Part shown: positions 1-10,600 of the stretch, one piece after another
How positions within the stretch are numbered: position 1 is the first letter of the stretch
How the letters are laid out: each line of letters begins with the position of its first letter
NCBI GenBank assembly: GCA_018881555.1
Contig: JACAXG010000252.1
Location: 434,001-498,000, forward strand
Direction of reading: 5' to 3'
Source: Amblyornis subalaris
Lineage: Eukaryota; Chordata; Aves; Passeriformes; Ptilonorhynchidae
DNA length: 64,000 bases
The notes under the pieces: generated by a model
Told to the model about the DNA's origin: nothing
The model's input: only the letters and a program-made list of their open reading frames with translations
Databases searched by the model: none
Translations under genes and position numbers: made by a program

Positions 1-377
1 GCCATATAGACTTCATATTACCAAGCATTTTCAAAATAAAAATTAGCATAAGTGGGGCAACTGCCACCTGCTGCACTGATGTCACATCAGACTAAATGAG
101 ACTAAACGGAACAAAATTTTTTCAGTCTTCAAGCCCAACGCTTCTCAGAACAGAGATTCTATTTGTTATTACACAGAAGAGGTTTCCTGGGACTGACAGA
201 AACATGACAAATCATGCTAACTGTTAGTCACTTAAATCATCCCTCTACAGCCCTTCTGTAACCATTTTCCCATTTTTGTAAGGAACTCTTCCCTCTAGTT
301 AGAGCATGCTCAAGGGAGCAGGTTCATCCTTCCTCTGCTGTCTGCAAATATACAGTTTCATTCTCTGATCTTCTGCC
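1..377. other. Flank with no recognised gene
   Basis: AT-rich sequence with no convincing exon or recognisable repeat end. It lies 3' of the retroviral pol remnant (which reads on the minus strand), so it could hold eroded env or LTR sequence. I cannot see a TG...CA boundary or a polyadenylation cassette to support that. Confidence 0.4.
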
Positions 378-379
378 TC

Positions 380-1740
380 ACCCCTTTTTAGTTTGTAGGC
401 AGCTGGCTAAGGAAACTTTCCTGTCTGACCATTCAGGAACCACTCTGAGAATCACAGTGGCACCACTGGATTTTGTGCCCTTACAGGCTGTGTTCCTCTT
501 GTGCTCTTCATGCCCCTTGCACATGTCTCTTGGTAAATGGTGATAATTGGTCTGGTGTCTTCTCATATTTTACCTGGGTTCTACAGAATCTCTGGATGAA
601 CCCTGTTTGATGTGAGAATGGNATATCCAATTTTCCTTACCTAAATCTTTAACAGCAAACTAGGAACACAGTGAAACANTACATGGGCCTTCCCACAGAG
701 GTTCTAATTTGGATTTCCTAGAGAATGCCTTAATCAACACTTCACCTCCAGGCTGTGCATCATGTACCTGCGTTTCAGGTGGTGTGGTTTGATACCACTG
801 AGCATTCTTACTCTGTTCTTTGAACTCTTTGTGCATATATAAAACACACTGGGTCAAGTGTTCACATACATCCAATAAGCTGGACTCCACTGGGATTTAA
901 GTTCCTGGTATACCTAAACACCTTTCAAAGAGAGTTTGTGATTCCTTTTATGTTGCTGCATAAATTCCTGGAGCCATCCATACCTTTCGTACTCGGTTAG
1001 CTATTGCCTCTGTTCCTTCTTGGGCTTTACCACNAAACCATCCAGCCACAATGATTAAATATTTCTTTGGCAGAATTAGTTTTACCTCAATTGTCCCTAC
1101 TCTATCACCATTTTGGGTTGCTTCCCACTTTTCCCACTGTCTCTTTTCTTCTGTTGAGCAGCTCTTCTCATACATAGTCCTGGGGTCTATCAAATTCGGC
1201 CTTTCCCTCTGGTCACTGCCACAAGAGCACATTGTCCCAGAGGCTGCCTGGCCACAGCCTTTGCAGCTGCACTGGTGAAGGTAATTCCTACTGATTCCTG
1301 TAGTGCCTCTGGTGTGGGCTGGGAATGCATTACAGCAGTTTCTGCAGGTAACTGTACTGATTCTAGCAAATTGCATATTTCCTCTCCACTACATACTCTC
1401 TTCNTTGCTGATATGAAAAATCCCCATTCTTTCCATAAGACTCTTGCTGCATGGCAAAANCCAGAAGTACACCGAGAGTCCACACAGATGTCAACTCATT
1501 TTCCTTTGAAAATTGTTTGTGCAGCAATGCTGTAACAGCTCAAGATGGTGCCTCTGAGGAAGAACCTCCAACAAAGGAATCTCTGGGATATTGTACCCTC
1601 ACAGTCAGTGCACTGGTGCCAACGGCGATATNTAGTCTATGCAAGAACATCCTAGAAAAATATACAAAAATCCTTCTATATGCCAGCAGGGTCTGTTTAA
1701 TTTCTTTCTGCACTGCTGTGTGAGTCAGTTTCCAAGGAAA
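380..1740 (-). pseudogene. Endogenous retrovirus pol remnant (RNase H to integrase end), class I/gamma-like
   Basis: Minus-strand frames carry, in retroviral order, a stretch like the second half of RNase H (about 1,483-1,270, continuing in another frame near 1,376-1,260), then the RNase H to integrase linker and the start of the integrase N-terminal region (about 1,180-948). After an apparent loss of the catalytic core comes the basic, Trp-containing C-terminal end of integrase (about 890-660) and a last piece that fits the pol end (about 566-378). The frames are broken by shifts, stops and several N bases, and the integrase core with its acidic triad is missing, so the copy is dead. The class assignment rests on the spacing and character of the integrase C-terminus, which looks gammaretrovirus-like rather than ERVL-like. 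LTRs were not found. The part above about 1,500 is assigned only because its frame runs on. Confidence 0.6.
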
Positions 1741-4425
1741 AAGNGTGTTACAAACATTATGGAGAGTTTTACACCCTGGTCTGGACTGCCTCTATAAAAG
1801 CCATTTCCACATGTGCCAAGGATGCCACCTAGTTCACAAGTGTCAGTACCTGCTTGCACTCTCCCGGAACATGCAAAGAATTGCTTCCCATCCAGAAGAT
1901 TTCCTATCTGTTAAGCAGTTCTCTGACTTAGGCATGTGCCTTCTCATTCTGCTATCAGATTTTACACCAGCTTGTTGTGTCAGGGAGAAAAACCCTGAAA
2001 ACCAACAAAAGCCCCCAATACAAATAACGAAAAAACTCACCAAAGAAAACCCCAACAAAACTTTAAAATGTTCTTCAGAGAGATTCATTGTAATAAACCA
2101 CATTTGTACTTTGATCCTTAATGTGCCAGTGCTACGCCAAGTAACTGGATTCTGAGAATTTCCTATTACAGAACACATACAGTCAGAACTTGTTTCTATA
2201 AAAAAGCATCATGAAGCCTTATGCCATATTGTAACGTAAAAATAATTTTCTATTCATAGCTGTAATAAAGTACTGGAAAAGTAAATTTTGTACGTGACTT
2301 GGTCAATGCTCATAGCAATTTTTCAAACCTATCTCAACCTGCAATGAGTAATTGTGCATTCTGTGCTCAGCTTGCCAGAGTAAGCTGGCTACTGGCGAAC
2401 GTTTCTAATAATAAATACTCCACAGACAGAACAATTACTGGTTCAAGTCCAGCCTGGGATGTCTGGAGGGGGGAAAAAATGTATATAATTTCATCCCAAT
2501 CAGAAACACAGGTAGCAAGGTTAAAGAAAATCTGTTCTGCAAAAGAAGCAACAAGCACACCAGAAATAGCAGCTCCTGAGCTGCCACCAGACTTGAAAAG
2601 AGGCTGCAGGACCTATGTGACCAGATAGCTCTGAGCCCTGGAAACCAAATGGCTCCTATCATTTCCCTCAGATAACTGTCACAAGAGTGACAAACTACTT
2701 GACCACCTGCCCTTTGCATTTCCACCTTCTACACATTTTCTTTTTTGTCCTGTTAGCTCAACGGACAAAGCCCTATAATCCTCACCTCTGCTTCAGAAGC
2801 AACCACTCTTTGTTTCTTTATAGAAATGGGGAACAGCAGAAAGAAAAAGTGCATCTTCAACAAAATGCTTCTTAATACAACCAAACTCATGCTCAGANGC
2901 CTATGAATAAGCCATACAGGTCATGCATACAGAGCAGAGCATTGCTGCAGAGGGAAGCACAAAAAAAAGGGAGGCAATTCTGTCCTTGCCTACTGGTGAG
3001 AGACAGTAGAGTCCAGTAATTCATGCCTCATGGCTACTAAAAATCCTAGGTCAGAAAAAAACGGTGAAAGGTGCCTTCCACCTGAAAACTAAACTCTCTA
3101 AAGTACATGTATCTTAGCCAAAAGAAGCACTGAAAAGCAAGGGAATGTAGTGTAGAAGTATCTCCCTGTTANGAAAATTTAAGAAACTGGAGAGTTCTGA
3201 CATTCTAGCTCATCTTCTGCTANAAACTGAAGCCTGACAACTGCAAATTAGTTTTTCATGGGTGTTTTCTTTAAGGACAGGATCTAGAACAAGGAAGATG
3301 GTGGATTCTAGATCTCTTGCTCTNTTCAGACCAAGGTTGGGCACCTCTAAAAAGGCATGCTTTAGCTACTGCAAATTTTACTAAAAGCAAAAACACCAAC
3401 CAAAAACAAAAACCAAGAAAACCTCAACATCCACTCAAAAATCACATTTTGGGTGCTTAGACACTAATGAATGAAAGTNGAGAATTAATGGGAGCACTGT
3501 TAGACCATATTACCCACATTACCCCACAAATCCTACAGACCCTGATGCTGGATCCACAGCTTCAGGTTCCCGGTTAGCCAATCTACAAATCTGCCTGCAG
3601 TGAAGAGAAACAGTTCCCATCTCTGCTTCCAGCTCTGAACTCCTGTATGTAGGATTCTACCATGGGCCAGTGGGCCACCACGGGTTCAGTGACCTGTACT
3701 AGCAGAAAAATTATTCCTCTTCCTAATAAATAAGGGTATTTCCTCGGCTTAGAGATTCTTGAATTGGTTATTTGTAGGGTCAGTCAAATGCAAGTGGCAG
3801 CACAATAGAGGAACAGTACCTCAGATCCATTTCAGCTTCAGTCAAGCTGTGCTCTGTGTTTGTCTCCACAGCAGGAAGCCCTTGGCCTTCTGTGAGATCA
3901 NAGGATTCAGTCCCTTCTGCTTAAAAACAGTGGAGTAACTCTGTCTGAGGCCAACTTTTTTTTTTCCCAAGGAAAACAAAATTTAAAACAAGCAGTTTTG
4001 ATAAATTACTTGCACAACTCCCAGACTAGTAAATTTTAGAAATCTCATGCAGCTAGATTCTGTTTAAATAATTCAAGAAATAATTAAACCACAAAGTCTA
4101 AGTCTCCCAATACAATGTCACCACAAAGGTGACTTCTACTCTCTGGCTGAGGTGCTTCAGCAAGCAAACAACAAGTAATTTTCATGAAATGAGGGAAACA
4201 AGCCAGACAATTTAACAGAGTGTCCAATCAAAAGGAGCACTGCACTGATGCCTCTATGAAGGTGAAAACATCAGTCAGCTACACCATCCCCTTGTATAAG
4301 CGAGCAGAACATGAATCAAGACTTTAAGCTGGATGTCAAGGAGCTATAGACCAGTCAGGGGCAAGAGTCAGATTCTTAAGAAGAACAAGTTCAGAGAAAA
4401 AATGGTCTGAATTTTAGAAGAAACA
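1741..4425. other. Intergenic, no gene recognised
   Basis: No exon with convincing splice sites or known protein similarity. Open frames up to about 136 codons occur on both strands, but they overlap each other and look like chance. A short T-arm-like hairpin near 2,437-2,452 has no tRNA around it. Eroded retroviral sequence from the neighbouring remnant may extend in here. Confidence 0.4.
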
Positions 4426-4444
4426 CCACACACACACACACACA
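4426..4444. repeat. (CA)n microsatellite
   Basis: An uninterrupted run of about nine CA dinucleotides followed by GAGG. Confidence 0.85.
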
Positions 4445-7400
4445 GAGGAAGAGCAGTTTCAGGATTATACGGTATTTAAATGGAATCCAAAAAACCAAAG
4501 AGATGTAACAGGTTTCAGAGGTGAGGTAGGGAACAAGGATGTATGGATTCAAGGGTGAACACAGAGGTAGCCAGGCACATTCTCCAGTGGTACACAGAAA
4601 AAGGCCAGATCACTCCAGGGGAGAAATAGTACTACCTACTACAAAATAAACAGACAGACTCATAGGAGATAAAGAAATAATTTTGTATCAAGGCTAAAGG
4701 GGAAAAATGTAATAGTAAAACTACCCCATCAGACCAGAATACAGCAGCAACAGCGATCTGCCATGTGAGAACAGATGGCCTGTGCCTTTAGGAAACAGGA
4801 GGCAATGGCGAACTTCAGTTTCCTCATGCAGATCAGGATATATTACCAAGATGAAATTTTAAATATAACTTTCAAATAATTCAACTTTGCTGAACAGAAA
4901 TGTATCACCTTTAAAAAAAAAATTCCTTGGCCAGTGCAACTTCTGCTTCATTTTAATTCTAACTGACTTACTGTGCAAACAAAAGTTTTTTAAAATAGAA
5001 GACGTGTGCAAAAGAAGAAAACAGCACAAATTATTCCGAATGATGATGTTTTTTCTTGATGATGTAAAAGAGATTAAGTAAATTCTTACAGATAAAAACT
5101 GTAATATATTTTCTACCCACAGCTGACCAGAGGCCAGCCAGCCAGTCTGCTGAATGATGACAGATAAGAAAGACTGATTGAAGGAAAGATAAGAAAGACG
5201 ATGCCAAGGATTTTTGGCTGCTGTTTATTTTGAAGAGCTCTGCAGAGGATCTGGAAAATCAGTCTTCCACAACAGACATGTTTAGAAAACTGAAGATTAA
5301 AAATTAAACTAAGTGGCAGGCAGAAGGGAGAAGTCCTGATTTATAGATCTATTAGGAAAGGCTAGGTGCTTTTAGGAAGGCTCAACAAGCACAGAGATAT
5401 GTGTGGTATGAAGCCAAAGGCCGTGGAAATGAAGATGTTCCAGGATAAAACTAAAGTTTCTCTAAAACTAATGACTGGCTGAAAGAGAGGAAAACACATA
5501 GGAATGCAGAGCTTGGTTTCACAACTGAGTGCTCTTAGCAGTGGAAGGACACACCTTGTGTACATAGAAAATTATTCAGGCCAACAAACAAAAAGGCTGA
5601 AAAGCTGCAGCCTGCACCACCAAGGTGTAACGAGGGCAAGTACGTTGTGTGTGTCTTGTCAGCCTTTCCTTGAGCATCATTTCTTGGTTACTGGTAGAGA
5701 AAGGACTGGAGCAATCCGAGGGTTTGGCCTGAGCAGTTGAGTTTATGATCCTATAATCAAAACCTTTTCACCAGACATCAATGTCTCCTCATCCCTTTGT
5801 CTTTTCACATCTGACTGGGAGGCCACCAAAGCATTCTACACAGACAGCTCCCAGGCTGACAGTGCACCTCCCAACATCTGCTGCTGCATGGACAGAGAGG
5901 AATCCACTTCCACCTGCCACAGCTGACACCAGATCTCTTTCTGAAGGCTAGGATGCCTCATTTCTTCCAAGAGGAAATCTGTGCCCACAGGCATTCTCTG
6001 CTCTCCGTTGCACCTATCCGGCTGGAGTCAGCCTATGATCCGGCTTGTTCCTTTCAAATTGTTCACCAAATTAAAGATGACACAGCTTGACACCAAAAGG
6101 AAAGGGTTTCCAAATACATCTTATTTGATTAGCTCTACAGTCCATCACACTGTCAACAGCTTCCTTCTCAACTACAAAAAAAAGATCCTTTCCCATGTAT
6201 GCGGCTCTTGAGTAGTGGAGAAGGCCCAACAGAAAACTGTGGAACCGGGTAAGACCAAAAGGCACCAAGGGATTGAGAATCTCATGAAAAAACCTACTGT
6301 GGCAGTTTTATATTTTCCCCATTAAGTCTCATATATTGATGTATCTGCCAGTGTCCAAAAACCCAGAAAAGTGCATGTGAAAAACCACTTGATACATTGA
6401 GGTCCAAGCCACATTGCTATTGCTAGATTATTTTCCATATTTTTGGGGATAACTGTTGTAGGTCTCAACAGTGTGACACACAGGCACCAGGCATTCTTGT
6501 GGAGAAGAACATGGATTGGCCTGACCAACAAGAAGGACTGTCCCTGTCCGGTTTGTAGCTGGGGAGATTTTCACATGCAAGGGAGTCTCAATTTTCAGAT
6601 GCACCATGTAAAAGTCACATCATCTCCCTCACCTCTCACCTCTCCTTCCTAACGCTTCAACAAATACCCAGCAGATTGTCCCATTCTTCCTCTGTCCTAG
6701 GGAAGGAGGCCTCATAGCTGGCCTTCCTTATTCCTCCCTCTCAAAGCAATCTTAACATTTATTCCAATTGGACGGTGTCCCACGATGACATTTAAGGGAA
6801 TTTCATGATGTTTCAGAGGAACACCCACTTTTTGGTTATCTTTGATGGAAGGGAAGGGAAGCACTGGTTGTGTCCACTCTGTATCTTGTTCAGTAAAGCA
6901 GCAGAGCTAAATGTTTTTTATCAAATGCTTCCACAATCATTCCAGCAAATATTAGGCTGTGCCTTGCAATGTTCAAAGTAGAAGATACCAACAGAGCCAA
7001 CACACCCTTAAAAATGAGGGAAGTTTACAAAGTCCTTGGGGATTTTATAAACACCTATCCCTCTANAAGGACCTATTTTCTGTCCTCTGCTCTGTTTTCA
7101 AAGTGAATCAATGTTACTGGAAGGTCACTATGGAGCTCTGGCAAACAAATCTAATCTAGGAGCTCCTCAGGATGAGGAGCCATTCCTGAAGCTTTTTCCT
7201 GGANGCTGCACATTGATACACATATGGATAAGACTAAGGCAAAAAAATGAAAGGGCACAATTGAAGAGGTGAGCCCACAGCAAGACCCACATGAGAGGAG
7301 TGGGTTACCTGACAAGCTATANAGTGATGTGTCAATCTTTCCATAAGAGAGAGCAAGAAATAGCATGAAGGGATTCCCACACTAAATGTATAGAAGAAAG

Positions 7401-8480
7401 AGGGATTTGGCTCTTCCTGGGTCTGTCTGATCATTCCTGCTTTGAAAAACTGCTTCCATTGGAGGAGAGCTCCAGGCTGCCTGTTGCAGCACAGAGATAC
7501 ACTTGCCTTCACCAACAAACACTGGGGTCAGGATGGAGAGGGAAGGGAAAGGAAATCCACACANGAGCATCACTTCATTAGCACCAACCCTGGGGACTGA
7601 TGGAATAGATTTCCTAACACTAGAGACATTCCTTTCTGGAGGACCAAGAGCATTGATAGGGATCTGACTTTTCCCTTGAGGGAAAAAAAGGTTAGGCAGG
7701 TGTCCCCAGCTCTGACCCTGATAAGTGTCCTACAAGAGATTCCAGTGTTTTATTTGCCAGAGAAGAGGAACTTAGCCTACTCCTGAAGAAATAAGATTAT
7801 CACAAAACACACGGAAGCAACAGCAGTGGATACCACATCCACCATTCATGAGCACTGCATCTCAAAAGTTTCTGATTCCACCTATATCACCATGAGGATG
7901 CTCATTATGAGCTGGATGATCACCGGCACACCAAGGAAAAAAGCCAAAACATGAGCNCACCATTCCTATTCTGCCCCTCTTTATACTCTCAAAAGAAGGC
8001 AACACACTGAATGAAACGTGGTAACACGCTGACACTCGTGAGACAGAACTGATGCTCTTCAGTCAGAGCACCTGAACACGCACGGCACCTACAAGCGTCA
8101 GTGCTGAGGGAGCATTAGCACGCCCTGTGGCACACAAAACACGAGGTTAAATTTCACTCATAAGAAGTCCCCAGGCTGAAAATCTCTGTTGTGACTCACT
8201 GAGAAGTTTGTTGCTAAAAGGNAACGTTTTCAGTGACAGTACAAGAAATCTATGTGAAATGGTAAAATTAAGGAAGCCGTTCCTTCTATCAATCAAACCA
8301 CTCTGCAAGCCTAAGGAAATTCAAAAATATAGATTTGGGTTGAACTGCTCAGAAACATGATACCAACAGGTATTGAAATCCCCAGTCCCCAAAACCCACA
8401 GTGGGTCTTGATCTTGTCATGCAAGTAGCTGTGGGAGCAGCAATGTCACTCCAGCGCTTCGTACAGCATTCTGGTTCCCT
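4445..8480. other. Intergenic, no gene recognised
   Basis: Mixed-composition DNA with scattered single N bases and only short, overlapping frames. No homology, transposon end or RNA gene was recognised. If the CpG island at about 9.4 kb drives a leftward gene, this stretch would be its first intron. Confidence 0.4.
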
Positions 8481-9221
8481 ATTAAATCCTAGATGCACGT
8501 CAAGGTCATGGTGTTCATCTTGAGAGTCCCCAGTGGGTCAGACCCAGGTTATCGGATACCTCCTCTCCCGGAATGCAGGGAAAGCACAATGACTATGGAC
8601 ACATTCAGCAATGTCAACTTGGGCACCACGAGCAGCAACGACACCGCGGCAGTAGACTCTGAGCCCCAAAGCTTCGGGAGACACGGCCACGCACACAGAA
8701 GCACCATTTCCCACCCCGCCAAAGAGGGGAAACTCTCAGCCTCCTGCCTCAAACCCGAGCACTAGGGAGCTATCCCAACGTAACGCGATGGAAGCGCTCC
8801 CTCCCCAGAGACCTCTATGGAGCGGGCTGGCTTTCCACATGCGGCTGAACAGGCACCCGGTGGCCGCGGGCGGGATGCCGTGCCCAGCCCCGGGCAGCAC
8901 TTGACCTCCCTGAGGTAGCCGACACCCTCCATGGGTTTCCCTGGGGCCCGGCCTGGCACAACGCCGCGGGTGCCTTCGCACCTCGGCCCCCGCCCGGCAC
9001 CGGGGCTGGCGGCGGCGGCCCTCGACACCACTCGGCGGGGCCGCTCCCTCCGGCGGAGCCTCTTAGGGCTCGGGGCGCCCCCGCCCCTGCCGTGCACAGC
9101 GCAGCGAGGCCACGGCCCGCCCCTCCCGCGGCGGCACCCCCGGGCATCGGCGCGACCCCCGGCCCGGGCAGGAGCGGCGCTGAGGGGCGGCCGCCGCCCG
9201 GGCCCCCGCCCTGCCCTCACC

Positions 9222-9330
9222 TCGGGCCGTCCCGCCTCCCCCCGCCGAGGAGGTGGCCGCGTCCGCCCCTGCACTGCAGCTGCCGGCACGCCGCCCCCCC
9301 ACTCCCCGCCGCCCCTCTCGGCAGTTGGTT
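9222..9330 (-). other. Candidate non-coding first exon (minus strand), donor at 9,221/9,220
   Basis: Reading the minus strand, the sequence ends in CCCGAG followed by GTGAGG, a strong 5' splice site. A CCAAT box lies about 130 bases upstream and a ZNF143-type element about 250 bases upstream, which is sensible promoter spacing. The upper boundary is a guess. No protein start is assigned. Confidence 0.35.
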
Positions 9331-9353
9331 CGCCCCACCCGGCCCACCTTCTC

Positions 9354-9358
9354 ATTGG
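9354..9358 (-). promoter_or_regulatory. CCAAT box
   Basis: ATTGG on the plus strand, CCAAT on the minus strand, inside the CpG island. It is in the right orientation and distance for a leftward start site near 9.25-9.3 kb. NF-Y is the usual binder of this element; binding here is inferred. Confidence 0.45.
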
Positions 9359-9473
9359 TGGCACGGGCCCGTCACTCCGCTGTTGACCCGCCCACCCCCG
9401 CGGGCACACTGGGAACCCGAGTCCCCCGCGCGGGACTCTCTCCGTTCGCCGGGAGACGCCGGGTGGGGCGGTA

Positions 9474-9493
9474 AACTACATCTCCCACAGTGC
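9474..9493 (+). promoter_or_regulatory. ZNF143/THAP11-type promoter element
   Basis: AACTACATCTCCCACAGTGC closely matches the extended ACTACA-N2-TCCCA-N2-TGC element found in many vertebrate CpG-island promoters and bound by ZNF143/THAP11. It works in either orientation, usually within about 200 bases of a start site. It is the strongest single sign that this island is an active promoter rather than merely GC-rich DNA. Confidence 0.7.
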
Positions 9494-9628
9494 CCCGCGC
9501 GCAGCCACGGCGCGGCCCGGCCCGGTGCGGTCCCCGGTCCCGCACCTCGCAGGCTGCCAGCGGGACGGTCCCTCCCTCCCTTCCCCGCCCGTGACCGCCG
9601 CGGCCCGGCCCGGCCCGGCCCGGCTCAC

Positions 9629-9680
9629 CTGGCCCCGCCGTCACCGGCGCCTCCCGCTGCGGCCGGCGCAGGCAGCGCAT
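9629..9680 (-). CDS. Candidate first coding exon of an unnamed leftward gene
   Basis: On the minus strand an ATG at 9,680 opens 17 codons plus one base (MRCLRRPQREAPVTAGP), ending at a consensus donor (CCAG then GTGAGC). The peptide is Arg/Pro-rich and I do not recognise it. No following exon was found down to position 1, so the next exon would lie beyond the window or is too short to recognise. It competes with the non-coding exon candidate at about 9.22-9.33 kb; both could be alternative first exons of one gene, or neither real. Confidence 0.25.
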
Positions 9681-9899
9681 GCCCCACGCCTTTCAGTGCG
9701 GCTCGTCGGGCGCGGTGCCGCCGGCCCGGCGCGCTGCGGCTGCGGCTGTGGGACGGGCCGGCCCCGGGCGCATCCTCCCCCTCGGAGCCGCGGCGGGCGG
9801 CGGGATTCGCCCACAATGCACCGCGCGCCGCACCGACAGCATCAGCCTGACATCACCCGCGGGCCGTCCCCACCCGGCCGGGCCCGCCCCGGGCCCGCC

Positions 9900-10600
9900 C
9901 CGCCTCCACCGTCAACCGGCACCGGGCACCGTGCTGGCGGCACACGGGGCTGGGCACCGCAGCGCCGGGAGTCCGGGTGCTGGGAAGGGCACCGGCGTGG
10001 GACTGGGACAGGGAAGAGGATCGGCACGGCGCTGCCCCGCCCTGAGACCGGTAATGGGACCGGCATCGGCGCTGGCAACGCAATCACGGGCCCTGCCCGG
10101 ACGGGGACTGGTGCTCGTCTCTGCGCTGGTGGCATCAGCACTGGCATCACCAGCACTGGCATCACCAGCATGGCCCTGGGCGCTGCACTGCCCTGGGATT
10201 GGGGCCAGCGCTGGCACTGTCTGCACAGGGCCGGGTGACTGCACTGTTGGGACCAAGGCCAGAGCCAGCACATCTGCCTGAGGCTGGGCATTGCATTGCA
10301 CTGGGACTGGCAGCGTCACCAGTATGGGCCTAGCACTGCCCTGAGCTGGCAGTGGAGCCAGCCCCAGCAGTGCTGACCTGCAGCTTTTTACTCCAGTCCT
10401 CCGAGGCCAGGGCCAACAAGGGACTGGTGCACTACATTGCACTGTGAGTGGCAGCAGCACCAGAGTCTGGGCAGGATACTACACTGGGACCAGGACCAGC
10501 ACCACCAGCACTGGTGTGGACACTGCACCATCAGGATCAGAACCATTCCCCATCTATACAGGACCAGATCTTGCCCTGCCAGGGCTGGGAACAAGGCCAG
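9900..10600. repeat. GC-rich degenerate minisatellite-like tract
   Basis: Repeated variants of CTGGCATCACCAGCA, CACTGGGAC and CCAGCACTGG run through the region. The clearest part is a 15-base unit (AGCACTGGCATCACC) repeated just over twice at about 10,137-10,171. The repeats give long open frames rich in Gly, Thr and Ser in every phase, which I read as repeat artefacts rather than protein. Confidence 0.55.

Larger units (their letters stand above)
8760..9850. promoter_or_regulatory. CpG island, probable promoter of a leftward gene
   Basis: The sequence turns sharply GC- and CpG-rich compared with the AT-rich left flank. It contains a ZNF143/THAP11-type element (9,474-9,493), an inverted CCAAT box (9,354-9,358), pentanucleotide CGGCC repeats (about 9,600-9,622) and two good minus-strand 5' splice sites. 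A CCAAT box reading on the minus strand suits transcription to the left. Long open frames on both strands are typical of GC-rich DNA and are not counted as genes. The gene cannot be named from this window. In human, ENTPD6 is divergent from ACSS1 on this side, so it is a candidate by synteny only. Confidence 0.65.

Noticed and set aside
2400..2455. tRNA-like T-arm (CTGG-TTCAAGT-CCAG)
   Set aside because: No acceptor, D or anticodon arm can be folded around it.
8493..8765. Overlapping plus (90 aa) and minus (67 aa) frames left of the island, the minus one with a hydrophobic stretch
   Set aside because: No recognised family, and the two frames overlap antisense. A weak donor (GAGGTATCC) alone does not support an exon.
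8762..9409. 215-codon minus-strand frame and overlapping plus-strand frames in the left CpG island
   Set aside because: All frames are open because of GC content; the composition is Arg/Gly/Pro/Ala-rich and no domain is present.
9525..10460. Long frames of 150-237 codons on both strands
   Set aside because: They are produced by the degenerate minisatellite repeats and GC content.
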